Shown: piece after piece, positions 19,853 through 28,443 of the stretch
How positions within the stretch are numbered: position 1 is the stretch's first letter
Layout of the letters: the number at the start of each line of letters is the position of its first letter
From: an uncultured Coriobacteriaceae bacterium
GTDB lineage: Bacteria; Actinomycetota; Coriobacteriia; Coriobacteriales; Atopobiaceae
Reading direction: 5' to 3'
Assembly (NCBI GenBank): GCA_902786015.1
Contig: CADAAU010000007.1
Coordinates: 119,172-183,171 of the forward strand
Length of the DNA: 64,000 bases
Notes under the pieces: generated by a model
The model's database searches: none
Seen by the model: only the letters and a program-made list of their open reading frames with translations
Told to the model about the DNA's origin: nothing
Made by a program: the position numbers and the translations under genes

Positions 19853-20038
19853 ATGAATCCGTTCATCAAATGTGCGCTCACCTTTGTAATTCTGTTCGTC
19901 GCCACGACTGGTGCGATGTTTGTGTATCAAACGTTCATTCAGCACGTGCCGTTCGTGCTGGACATCGCGTGGGTGATGGGAATCTCTGCCGGCTTTTCGA
20001 TTCTTTTGTTGGTGCGAGACCTGACGAGCGAAGACTAA
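19853..20038 (+). CDS. Small two-helix membrane protein
   Basis: A 61-residue protein with two hydrophobic segments (about 6-24 and 33-53) and a charged tail (RDLTSED). GAGGAG precedes ATG 19853. No family is recognised. It stands alone between a terminator and the palindrome at 20070. Confidence 0.6.
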   Translation: MNPFIKCALTFVILFVATTGAMFVYQTFIQHVPFVLDIAWVMGISAGFSILLLVRDLTSED

Positions 20039-20069
20039 CAGTATTCCAGCGAACGTTATACCATCGTTT

Positions 20070-20131
20070 GGAACAGAACTCCCCGGGAACATCGTTCCAT
20101 GTGGCACAGAGCTACCGGGGAGTTCTGTTCC
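20070..20131. repeat. Intergenic palindrome (GGAAC/CCGGGG module)
   Basis: A perfect 17-bp stem (20070-20086 with 20115-20131). One arm, CCGGGGAGTTCTGTTCC, nearly repeats 7427-7444. It lies between convergently unrelated units, after the small membrane protein gene and before hypB. Confidence 0.7.
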
Positions 20132-20211
20132 GCGTTGAGCCGGCTCGCGCGCTCATGTTGATAAGGTGTCGTGTACAATAAAATCTATCCATATGTTCGA
20201 AAGGAAGCCGC

Positions 20212-20880
20212 ATGGATCGAATCAAGGTCATTGAGGTGCACGAGGACGTGCGGGCAAACAACGATCGCGCGGCCGAGGCATTGCGGCAGCGGTTGCACGA
20301 CAAGAAAACCATGCTCATCAACCTCATGAGTTCACCGGGCTCGGGCAAGACCACGCTGCTTGGCGCCACGCTCGACAGGCTCACGGGCGAGATGAACATC
20401 GGCGTGATGGAGGCAGACGTCGACTCCGACGTGGACGCCTACACCGTCCAGCGGCACGGCGCTCGCGCGGTGCAGCTGCACACCGGGGGGATGTGCCATC
20501 TGGACGCGGCCATGTGCGAGCAAGGTTTGCGCGAGCTGGGCATCGAGGGTATTGACCTCGTGTTTCTCGAGAACGTCGGGAACCTCATTTGCCCGGCGGA
20601 ATTCGACACGGGGGCGACGCGCAAGGTCATGATTCTCTCGGCTCCCGAAGGCCACGACAAGCCGCTTAAGTATCCGCTCATGTTCGAGGTCTCGGACGTA
20701 GTCATTGTCTCAAAGATGGACGTGGCGGAGTATTTTGACTTTTCGCTTGAGGAGTTCGAGCGCAACGTTCGCGAGCGCAATCCTCATGCGACCATAATGC
20801 CGTTGTCTGCAAAAACAGGAGAGGGCATGCAGCAATGGATCGATTGGCTGCGGGGGGAAGTCGCAGCCTGGCAAGAATAG
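20212..20880 (+). CDS. hypB: HypB-type nickel-insertion GTPase
   Basis: HypB loads nickel into [NiFe]-hydrogenase in a GTP-dependent step with HypA. The 222 residues carry the P-loop SSPGSGKTTLL, HTGGMCHLDAAM, the family signature LENVGNLICPAEFD and the guanine-specificity region VSKMD. The N-terminus lacks the CxxCGC site and histidine-rich stretch of some HypB proteins. No hydrogenase subunit or other hyp gene is in the window. The next gene, 10 bases downstream, codes for a large Fe-S/FAD oxidoreductase and is clearly co-transcribed. Confidence 0.93.
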   Translation: MDRIKVIEVHEDVRANNDRAAEALRQRLHDKKTMLINLMSSPGSGKTTLLGATLDRLTGEMNIGVMEADVDSDVDAYTVQRHGARAVQLHTGGMCHLDAAMCEQGLRELGIEGIDLVFLENVGNLICPAEFDTGATRKVMILSAPEGHDKPLKYPLMFEVSDVVIVSKMDVAEYFDFSLEEFERNVRERNPHATIMPLSAKTGEGMQQWIDWLRGEVAAWQE

Positions 20881-20890
20881 GGGAGAGACC

Positions 20891-23878
20891 ATGGCACTAG
20901 GAGAGAATCGCAGCACCCTTACGGGAAGGCCCGTCAGTTCCTTTGGCGGGGCCAGTGTGGACGAGCGCGCCGAGACGATGCGTCGCGGGTTGACCGACGA
21001 GGATCTGGAGGCACGCAACGTCATTCCCACGGCCACGCCAAACGGCGAGCCGCACCGCATGATCGCGGAGGAGTATTTCTCCGAGAACGATGCTGCAACG
21101 CATTGGAAGCCCGCGACGCCCGACGAGCCGGGACCGGCCGCGCACGAGCCGCTCAAGCCCGGTGTGTTGCGCGAGGGGGCAAAGATCACGGACCGCATTC
21201 CCATCAAACTCCACCTGCACAAGACGACGCAGGACGATCCCGAATACTGGGGTCTGGCGGCCGTGATGACCGAGGAAGAGGCCGAGCTCATCCGCCACAT
21301 GAAGGTGCGCGTTCCCGAGACGCTGGAGCAAGTCATCAAGGGCTCAAAGATGGATCCCGAGCGCGTGCAGGAGCTTCTTGACGACCTAAGCTACAAGGGA
21401 ATCCTGGAGTTCAACTGGGAGAACCTCGACGGCAAGAATCCCACGCACGAGCGCCGCTACGTGCTGCCGCGCTATGTTCCCGGCTCGGCTGAGTTCACGG
21501 TCATGAACCAGCGCCTGCTTGAGGAGCATCCGGAGTTCGGCACGTTCTTTGAGCGTATGACCTTCCTCCCACTGACCGTTGCCACAAAGATGGTCCCGCC
21601 CGGAGGCGCCGGCATCGGCATGCACGTCATTCCCGTGGAGCACGCCATTCGCCAAGAAAGCCATTCGGCGAGCGTCGAGCACATCTCTTACTGGCTCAAG
21701 AAGTACGACCGCTATGCGGCGAGCTCCTGCAGCTGCACGCTGGCGGAGCGTGCCCGTGGCGACAACGCCGGACGCGACCCGCAGAATTGGTGCATCGGCA
21801 TCGGAGACATGGCCGACTATCTTGTCGAGACCGGCAAGGGGCACTTCATCACCTACGACGAGGTCATCGACATCTTGCTCGAGGCGGAACGCTGTGGTTA
21901 CGTGCACCAGATCACAAACATCGACGGCGAAGAAAAGATCTTTGCCATCTGCAACTGTGACGTGAGCGTGTGCTACGCGCTGCGTACCTCGCAGCTGTTC
22001 AACACGCCCAACATGAGCGCCAGCGCATATCGCGCCCACATCGACGAGGAGAAGTGCGTGGCGTGCGCGGGCTGTGTGGAGGTATGCCCGGCCGGTGCCG
22101 TACAGCTTGGCCAAAAGATTCCCACGCGCACAGGCGCCATCGAGTATCCCAAACAGCCGCTGCCCAACGCACGCAAGTGGGGAGAGGACGACTGGGATCC
22201 AGACTACAAGACGAACAATCGCATCGAGTGTCACGACACGGGCACCGCGCCCTGCAAGGTCGCCTGCCCAGCTCACGTGTCGGTGCAGGGTTACCTGCGT
22301 TTGGCCGCCCAAGGTCGCTATCGTGACGCGCTCGCCCTCATCAAAAAAGAGAATCCCTTCCCGGCGGTGTGCGGTCGCGTCTGCAACAAGCGCTGTGAGG
22401 CCGCGTGCACGCGCGGAACGATTGACGAGGCCGTGGCCATCGACGACGTAAAGAAGTTCATCGCGCAAAAGGACCTCGAGGCAGAGCATCGCTACGTGAG
22501 CGAGCCGACCATTCCGTCGACGCGTGGGCGCATGCCCGAAAAGATCGCCATCGTGGGCGCTGGCCCCGCCGGACTCACGGCCGCGTACTATCTGGCCGAC
22601 ATGGGATACAACCCGGTGGTGTTCGAAAAGAACGCTCGCCCCGGCGGCATGCTCACCTATGGCATTCCAAGCTACAAGCTCCAAAAGGACGTCGTCGAGG
22701 CCGAGATTGACATCATGCGCCAGATGGGCGTCGAGATTCGCTGTGGCGTCGAGGTCGGCAAGGACGTGACGCTCGACGAGCTGCGCACCCAAGGTTTCGT
22801 CGCGTTCTACCTTGCGGTGGGATGCCAGGGCGGGCGTTTGGCTGGCGTTCCCGGTGAGGAAGGCGCTGGCGTCTCGACGGCAGTTGAGTTCCTGCGCACG
22901 GCCCTCGAGGATCCCGCGTACGAGGTTAGCGGAAACACCGTTGTGGTCGGCGGTGGCAACGTCGCCATCGATGCGGCTCGCGTCTCGGTGCGTTGCGGGG
23001 CCAAGGCCGTGACCATGGTGAGCTTGGAGCAGCGAGCCGAAATGCCGGCGCTGCCGCACGAGATCGCCGAGGCCGAGGAGGACGGCATCCAGATCCAAAA
23101 CGGCTGGGGTCCGGTCTCCGTCGAGCGCGACGCCAACGGCAAGGTATGCGGCGTCATGTTCAAGCGCTGCACGCAGGTATTTGACGCCGACGGCAAGTTC
23201 GCCCCCGTCTACGACGAGAGCGATACGATGCTCGTGCCTTGCGACAACGTGGTCTTCTCCATCGGACAGACCATCGAGTGGGGCGACCTGCTTGAGGGCA
23301 GCGCAATCGAGGTGGGTCCGGGAGGGCGCATCGCTGCCGATCCCAAGACGTATCAGACGGACCAGCCGGACGTCTTTGTGGGTGGCGACGTGTACACCGG
23401 CCCGCGCTTTGCGATAGACGCCATCGCGGCAGGACACGAGGCGGCAATCTCGCTGCATCGGTATGCCCAAACCGGCTCCTCGCTCACGGTGTCGCGCAAC
23501 CAGCGCCATTACGTGGAGCTCAACAAAGAGGACATCGCCCTCAATCCGGGCGACTACGACCATGCGGGCAGGGAGATTCCCGCATGCGCGCGCGTAGAGA
23601 AGGTCCTGCACAACTGGGACGATCCCAACAAGACCTTTACCGAGGAGCAGATTCGCACCGAGACGGCCCGCTGCCTCAAGTGCGGCGCGTCCATCGTCGA
23701 TGCCAACAAGTGCATCGGCTGCGGCCTGTGCACCACACGCTGCGAGTTCGATGCCATCCACCTGCGCCGTGACGTCCCCGAGGCAAGCACCATGTGGAAG
23801 GCGGAGGACAAGGTCAAGGCGATACTGCCCTACGCGGCAAAGCGCGGCATCCGCATCATCAAGGGCGGCCGCTCATAA
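20891..23878 (+). CDS. Multidomain Fe-S/FAD oxidoreductase (ferredoxin-GltD-ferredoxin fusion)
   Basis: A 995-residue protein. Residues about 120-385 include a helical, winged-helix-like start and a cysteine cluster (SCSCTLAERARGDN, then CNCDVSVC). At about 385-405 lies a 4Fe-4S motif (CVACAGCVEVCP). Residues about 440-880 are a glutamate synthase small-subunit (GltD)-like module: four cysteines (CKVACPAH, CGRVCNKRCEAAC), FAD loop GAGPAGLTAAYYL near 555 and NAD(P) loop GGGNVAIDAAR near 687. A last ferredoxin motif (CIGCGLCTTRCEF) sits near 938. It likely moves electrons between NAD(P)H and ferredoxin or a partner. Linkage to hypB suggests hydrogenase or nickel metabolism (inference). Confidence 0.85.
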   Translation: MALGENRSTLTGRPVSSFGGASVDERAETMRRGLTDEDLEARNVIPTATPNGEPHRMIAEEYFSENDAATHWKPATPDEPGPAAHEPLKPGVLREGAKITDRIPIKLHLHKTTQDDPEYWGLAAVMTEEEAELIRHMKVRVPETLEQVIKGSKMDPERVQELLDDLSYKGILEFNWENLDGKNPTHERRYVLPRYVPGSAEFTVMNQRLLEEHPEFGTFFERMTFLPLTVATKMVPPGGAGIGMHVIPVEHAIRQESHSASVEHISYWLKKYDRYAASSCSCTLAERARGDNAGRDPQNWCIGIGDMADYLVETGKGHFITYDEVIDILLEAERCGYVHQITNIDGEEKIFAICNCDVSVCYALRTSQLFNTPNMSASAYRAHIDEEKCVACAGCVEVCPAGAVQLGQKIPTRTGAIEYPKQPLPNARKWGEDDWDPDYKTNNRIECHDTGTAPCKVACPAHVSVQGYLRLAAQGRYRDALALIKKENPFPAVCGRVCNKRCEAACTRGTIDEAVAIDDVKKFIAQKDLEAEHRYVSEPTIPSTRGRMPEKIAIVGAGPAGLTAAYYLADMGYNPVVFEKNARPGGMLTYGIPSYKLQKDVVEAEIDIMRQMGVEIRCGVEVGKDVTLDELRTQGFVAFYLAVGCQGGRLAGVPGEEGAGVSTAVEFLRTALEDPAYEVSGNTVVVGGGNVAIDAARVSVRCGAKAVTMVSLEQRAEMPALPHEIAEAEEDGIQIQNGWGPVSVERDANGKVCGVMFKRCTQVFDADGKFAPVYDESDTMLVPCDNVVFSIGQTIEWGDLLEGSAIEVGPGGRIAADPKTYQTDQPDVFVGGDVYTGPRFAIDAIAAGHEAAISLHRYAQTGSSLTVSRNQRHYVELNKEDIALNPGDYDHAGREIPACARVEKVLHNWDDPNKTFTEEQIRTETARCLKCGASIVDANKCIGCGLCTTRCEFDAIHLRRDVPEASTMWKAEDKVKAILPYAAKRGIRIIKGGRS

Positions 23879-23986
23879 CGAAGCACCCAAAGCGGCGCAG
23901 ACGTACCGGATTGTTACTGCGCACGCCCGGCGGCACGCTGTCTGATAATGCGTGATGGCATGCGGCCAGCGCAACCGACGGGGATA

Positions 23987-24079
23987 CCGATGGGGATACT
24001 CCCCTTTGCCTGGACAGCAAAGGCAAAGGGGAGTATCCCCATCGGATTCAAACGTCCCCATTTGGCATATTTGAATCCG
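23987..24079. repeat. 24-bp perfect palindrome plus overlapping hairpin
   Basis: Arms 23987-24010 and 24022-24045 pair perfectly over 24 bp with an 11-base loop. A second hairpin (24043-24052 with 24070-24079) shares its last bases, so the two structures exclude each other. The half-site GGGAGTATCCCCATCG recurs at about 30031-30046. It fills most of the gap after the oxidoreductase gene and may also end transcription. Confidence 0.75.
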
Positions 24080-24137
24080 GTTTGTTTGTGTCGCGACTGT
24101 GATAGGATTCTCGTGGGGACAACGAGAGGAGCAAGTG

Positions 24138-25091
24138 ATGCCAGCGCTGTTTACGCATGATTTCTTTGGCCAGGATGCCTTTGGCTCGGCAATCGATTCG
24201 GTGAGCCTGTACACGCCCGATGAGCGGGATGCGTTCTTGCTCGGATGCCAAGGTCCCGACCCGCTGTTTTATCTCGTGATGCTACCCCCGCTGGAGGTCT
24301 TTAGGAAGCTGGGCGCCCGCATGCACAGTGATGGCCCGAGTGCGCTGTTGGTCGCCATGCGCAAGGCAACGGATGCCCTCCCCGCGGAGCAACAACCGGT
24401 GGGTCGCGCCTACCTGGCGGGATTCGTCTGCCACTATCTGCTCGACAGCACCGTGCATCCCCTCGTGTATTTTTGGGAACGGGGAATCTGTCAGGCGGGC
24501 GTGCTCGACCTAGACGCCAATGATGCGTCGGCCGTCCATGCCGAGGTGGAGCGCGACTTGGACGAGATGGTGCTCTATACGAAGCGCAACCAGACGATTG
24601 AGGCGTACCGGCCCCACGAGGAGGTCCTGCGCGGTAAAGACGAGGTGCTCAACACTATTGGCGCGCAGTACTTTATGGTCGCGGTGGGCGCTGCCGCAGG
24701 CGGAGAACCGACGGCGTCGCGCGTGTATCCCATCGCGGTGTCATGCTATCGTCGCGCCTTGTATGCCATGTGGTCTCCCAACGGCGCAAAAGCCGATGTT
24801 TTGGGACGTTTGGAGCTCATCGCGAAGCCACAGCGCTATTCCGTGGTGCGAGCCATGTCATATCGACCGCGCGCCGAAATCACAAGCGACTTCGACAATC
24901 GCGAGCGCAGGCTATGGCGCGATCCCTTTACGGGCAAGGTCCGTACCGAATCGTTCTGGGACCTCTATGACGCAGCTCTTATGCGGGTGCGTCCTGCGCT
25001 GGTAGCAGTGTTTGCAGACGACTTCGACCAAGAGAAGGCGCATGCCCTCACGGGCGGGCTCAACTTTAGCGGGGAGCCCGTAGAGCAATAA
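24138..25091 (+). CDS. Zinc-dependent phospholipase C-like protein
   Basis: A 317-residue protein with the histidine/aspartate pattern of the zinc-dependent phospholipase C family: THDFFGQDAFG near the start, GCQGPDPLFYL, then AGFVCHYLLDSTVHPLVYF around 95-113. The last carries the H-x-x-x-D-x-x-x-H metal ligands. There is no signal peptide, so it is probably cytoplasmic, unlike secreted clostridial enzymes. GAGAGGAG precedes the ATG at 24138. The substrate is unknown. Confidence 0.75.
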   Translation: MPALFTHDFFGQDAFGSAIDSVSLYTPDERDAFLLGCQGPDPLFYLVMLPPLEVFRKLGARMHSDGPSALLVAMRKATDALPAEQQPVGRAYLAGFVCHYLLDSTVHPLVYFWERGICQAGVLDLDANDASAVHAEVERDLDEMVLYTKRNQTIEAYRPHEEVLRGKDEVLNTIGAQYFMVAVGAAAGGEPTASRVYPIAVSCYRRALYAMWSPNGAKADVLGRLELIAKPQRYSVVRAMSYRPRAEITSDFDNRERRLWRDPFTGKVRTESFWDLYDAALMRVRPALVAVFADDFDQEKAHALTGGLNFSGEPVEQ

Positions 25092-25254
25092 GCGCGAGCC
25101 CAGAAGGCACGGCCCATCTTTTTGGGCCGGCCACGTTGGCTGTTGTGGGCATTGTTGCCTTTTACGGTTCTCGTCTCGTGCAAGACCTCAAAGTGGTTCA
25201 TACTGTATTCAGCTCGCATCGCGGGCATTGTTTTGGAGGAGAGGAAAGCGGTAC

Positions 25255-26991
25255 ATGGCGAAATATCTCGATACCATCGAGAGCCCTGCTGACCTGCGTC
25301 GATTGCCGCAGGAGGCTTTGTCGGAGCTCTGTGACGAGATTCGTGCCGCACTCATCAATACTATAACGGTAACGGGTGGCCATCTCGGACCCAATTTGGG
25401 TATTGTCGAAGCAAGTGTCGCGCTCCATTACGTGTTTGACACTCCTCACGACAAGGTCGTGTTTGACGTCTCGCACCAGTGCTACACACACAAGATTCTA
25501 ACGGGGCGCAAGCGGGCGTATTTGGATCCTTCGCATTACGGCGAGTTCACGGGCTTCACGAATCCGGGAGAGAGCGACTACGACGAATTCCGTGCTGGGC
25601 ATACCTCGCAAGGCGTCAGTCTTGCGGTGGGCCTTGCCAAAGCGCGCGACCTTTTGGGACAGTCCCACAACGTTATTGCCGTGCTGGGGGACGGCGCGCT
25701 GAGCGGGGGAGAGGCGCTTGAGGGAATAGACAACGCCGCCACGCTTGGCTCGAATTTCATCCTCCTCTTCAACGACAACGATATGTCGATTGCGCCCAAT
25801 TCGGGTGGTATTTACGCGAACCTCGCCGAGCTACGCCGCACCAAGGGTCAGGCGCCACAGAATCTCTTCCGAACCTTTGGACTCGACTATCTGTACGTCG
25901 AGAACGGCAATGACGTACATGCTTTGGTGGACGCGTTGAGTGCCGTGCGCGACATCGACCATCCCATCGTGGTTCACATGCACACGCGCAAGGGCAAAGG
26001 ATGCGAATGGGCGGAGCAACACCCCGAACAGGCCCATTCGGTTCCTCCCGCCACACAAAAAGATGCCTCGAACAAAGAGACGTACCAGGCGATCACACGT
26101 GACTTTTTGGCCAAAAAGATATCCGAAGACCCTTCGGTGGTCATCGTCAACGCTGGCGCTCCCTCGGGCGTCGGGTTGCTGCCTGAGTTCCGTGCGGCGT
26201 GTGGCACACAGTTCGTGGACACGGGCATTACCGAGCAGCATGCGGCGGCCTTCTCGGCAGGCTTGGCTCGCGGTGGGGCAAAGCCGGTCTTTATGGTCAT
26301 GGCCACGTTCTTGCAGCGCTCGTTCGACCAGCTTGTGCAGGAGTTGGGACTCAACATGTGTCCTGCGACGGTGCTGGTATTTGGTGCGGGCTTCTACGAC
26401 ATAGATGCGACGCATGCGGGTACCCTCGACATCGTAATGACAAGCAACATCCCGGGAATCACATGCCTGGCGCCAGCCACAAAGCAAGAGTACCTTGCCA
26501 TGCTCGAGTGGTCCATCGACCAAGACGAGCGTCCTGTGGTAATCCGCGTCCCCGAGCGAGTCCTTGAGGGCGCAAGCGGCTTCGACGCAGCACGACCCAC
26601 GGGATGGCATGTCGTACAAAGAGGGACTGACACCGTGTTTCTCTCTATTGGCAGCACGGTGAACCTTGCTCACCATGCTGCCGACTTGTTGCAGCAGCAA
26701 ACGGGACTCAAGGCCACCATTGTCGAGGCGCTCAACTATTCGAGCTTTGACGAGAAGCTGCTCGACGAGCTTGTCAAAGACCACGATGTGGTAGTCACGC
26801 TTGAGGCGGGTATTCTGTGTGGTGGCTTTGGCGAGAAGGTCGCGCGTTACTACGGCAAGACGAGGATGCGCGTCATGTGCTACGGCGGTAAGAAAGAGTT
26901 CCTCGATCGGGTTCCCACCGATGAGTTCTTTGCCATATATCACTTCACTCCGCAAGACATCGTCGCCGACCTTCAATCGATGGGGTTCTGA
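25255..26991 (+). CDS. DXS-like thiamine-diphosphate enzyme, shortened
   Basis: This 578-residue protein has the three-domain order of 1-deoxy-xylulose-5-phosphate synthase. The TPP-binding half shows TGGHLGPNLGIVEASVALHY, HQCYTHKILTGR and GDGALSGGEALEG with NDNDMSI. The pyrimidine domain has DTGITEQHAAAFSAGLA, followed by a transketolase C-terminal domain. It is about 45 residues shorter than usual DXS, and where DXS has GPVDGHD it reads YVENGNDVHAL. It may be a specialised paralogue acting on another sugar or aldehyde. ATG 25255 follows GAGGAGAGGAAAG. The vsr gene starts 5 bases after its stop. Confidence 0.8.
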   Translation: MAKYLDTIESPADLRRLPQEALSELCDEIRAALINTITVTGGHLGPNLGIVEASVALHYVFDTPHDKVVFDVSHQCYTHKILTGRKRAYLDPSHYGEFTGFTNPGESDYDEFRAGHTSQGVSLAVGLAKARDLLGQSHNVIAVLGDGALSGGEALEGIDNAATLGSNFILLFNDNDMSIAPNSGGIYANLAELRRTKGQAPQNLFRTFGLDYLYVENGNDVHALVDALSAVRDIDHPIVVHMHTRKGKGCEWAEQHPEQAHSVPPATQKDASNKETYQAITRDFLAKKISEDPSVVIVNAGAPSGVGLLPEFRAACGTQFVDTGITEQHAAAFSAGLARGGAKPVFMVMATFLQRSFDQLVQELGLNMCPATVLVFGAGFYDIDATHAGTLDIVMTSNIPGITCLAPATKQEYLAMLEWSIDQDERPVVIRVPERVLEGASGFDAARPTGWHVVQRGTDTVFLSIGSTVNLAHHAADLLQQQTGLKATIVEALNYSSFDEKLLDELVKDHDVVVTLEAGILCGGFGEKVARYYGKTRMRVMCYGGKKEFLDRVPTDEFFAIYHFTPQDIVADLQSMGF

Positions 26992-26996
26992 GCCGC

Positions 26997-27506
26997 GTGT
27001 CCGAGGTGAGCTTGGCTACGCGCCATGTGATGCAGGCCAACAAAAGCAAGAATACCAAGCCTGAGCTGCTTATAAGAAAGGCATTGCGCGAAGCGGGGCT
27101 TCCGGGGTATAGACTGCACTGGAAGAAGTGCCCCGGCAGACCAGACGTCTGTTATCCGGGGCGCAAGATTGCCATATTTGTAAACGGCTGCTTCTGGCAT
27201 CGGTGTCCTCACTGCAACCTGTCCATGCCAAAGAGCAACGTCGCGTTTTGGGAGGCTAAGTTCGCACGCAACAAGGCTCGTGACAAAAGAAACCTCGAGG
27301 CGCTCGTGGCCGAGGGTTGGCTTGTGCTCGTCGTATGGGAGTGCGCGCTCAAACGCGGGAGAGCTGCGTCGACCTTTGCCCGTGTCGTGCGCGAGATCGA
27401 GCTTGCCTCCGTGGGGCTGCGTCCCAAGGGGATGGGCCGCGTCGTGGAGGTAGGCTACCTCAAGGCGTGGCAGCATCGCGTCGCTTGGAAGCGCCGTCAC
27501 AAATAG
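26997..27506 (+). CDS. vsr: Very short patch repair (Vsr) endonuclease
   Basis: Vsr nicks DNA at T-G mismatches that arise by deamination of 5-methylcytosine. The 169 residues show SKNTKPELLIRKALREAG, the PGRPDVCYPGRKIAIFVNGCFWHRCPHC core with catalytic aspartate and zinc ligands, and KFARNKARDKRN. GTG 26997 is used. The last 30 residues extend beyond the usual length of about 135-150. No cytosine methyltransferase gene is nearby, so it is an orphan here. It is probably co-transcribed with the DXS-like gene. Confidence 0.92.
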   Translation: MSEVSLATRHVMQANKSKNTKPELLIRKALREAGLPGYRLHWKKCPGRPDVCYPGRKIAIFVNGCFWHRCPHCNLSMPKSNVAFWEAKFARNKARDKRNLEALVAEGWLVLVVWECALKRGRAASTFARVVREIELASVGLRPKGMGRVVEVGYLKAWQHRVAWKRRHK

Positions 27507-27507
27507 C

Positions 27508-27558
27508 GTAGAACAGAAAAGGAATACAAACAACAATGTATTCGTTCGTATGTTCTAC
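27508..27558 (+). terminator. Imperfect hairpin after vsr
   Basis: Two nested stems, GTAGAACA/TGTTCTAC (27508-27515 with 27551-27558) and GAATACA/TGTATTC (27522-27528 with 27537-27543), overlap the area just after the vsr stop codon. No T-tract follows. Confidence 0.4.
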
Positions 27559-27626
27559 ACTTCCGAGCGAAATACTTGCTCCCAAACGCAAGTTTGGTTA
27601 GAGTACTGACGGGGAGGTTATGCACA

Positions 27627-28436
27627 ATGGCAACTTACGTCTTTTCGGACGTACATGGGCACCACAAGACGCTCGAGCGCTTGCTCGAGACAGTCCAGCC
27701 CTCAGACGAAGACGAGATTTGGGTTCTTGGCGACATGGTGGACCGAGGCCCAGACCCAGTGGCGGTTATGAAGACGTGCCGCACGCTGCCCAATGTGCAT
27801 ATCCTCATGGGGAACCACGAAGACATGATGCTGGACTTCTTTAGGCATCCTCACGATCCGTCAATCTCGTTCCAATGGGAGCTCAACGGAGGCTATACCA
27901 CAAAGACGGGTTTGGCGTCCCTTTCGGAGCACGAGCTCATCGACCTTGTGGAATGGACCGAAAACCTTCCATATGGTGCTCACGTAACGGTGGGGGGACG
28001 AAGCTACCTGTTGGTGCATGCGGGGCTGCGCCCGCTGAACTTCTCGTCGCGTAGTCGGTGGACGGACGCCACCATGGACGCTCTGCTTCGGTATCAGTCT
28101 ACCGAAGACGTTCTGTGGATTCGTGACGAGTTTTGGTGTCAGCCCACGGGTTTTGTGGACGAGCAGGGGAATGGCCCCATCGTTATTGCGGGGCACACAC
28201 CCGTTCCCTACGTGGAGGACTTGGTTCGCGGAGGCGATGAGTACGACCGTCCAGCGCGAAACGACGATGGAGAATGCCAGATCATGCACCTTGGGGCAAG
28301 CGATGCGACGGGCGGCGTCGCGGATCGCTGGGCCATTGACTGCGGAGCGGCAGGAGGCGCCGGATGGGGGCGCATCGGCATCGTAAGGCTCGACGATGGT
28401 GCTGAGTTCTATGAGTCGATCCTCGAGGGCGAGTGA
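27627..28436 (+). CDS. Metallophosphatase (PrpA/ApaH-like serine/threonine phosphatase fold)
   Basis: The 269 residues carry the calcineurin-like metal motifs in order: FSDVHGHH, GDMVDRGPD, MGNHEDMM, then VHAGL and GHTPVPYV. These ligate two metals and define bacterial PPP phosphatases and symmetrical Ap4A hydrolases. Substrate is open: phosphoprotein or dinucleotide. GGGGAGG lies about 10 bases before ATG 27627. It converges with a phosphoglycerate-mutase-like gene. Confidence 0.85.
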   Translation: MATYVFSDVHGHHKTLERLLETVQPSDEDEIWVLGDMVDRGPDPVAVMKTCRTLPNVHILMGNHEDMMLDFFRHPHDPSISFQWELNGGYTTKTGLASLSEHELIDLVEWTENLPYGAHVTVGGRSYLLVHAGLRPLNFSSRSRWTDATMDALLRYQSTEDVLWIRDEFWCQPTGFVDEQGNGPIVIAGHTPVPYVEDLVRGGDEYDRPARNDDGECQIMHLGASDATGGVADRWAIDCGAAGGAGWGRIGIVRLDDGAEFYESILEGE

Positions 28437-28443
28437 GCGCGCC

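Noticed and set aside
21386..23761. 791-residue open frame on the minus strand
   Set aside because: It is the antisense of the Fe-S/FAD oxidoreductase gene; GC-rich codon usage keeps the opposite frame open, and no protein motif is seen.
25831..26976. 381-residue minus-strand frame
   Set aside because: It is antisense to the DXS-like gene.
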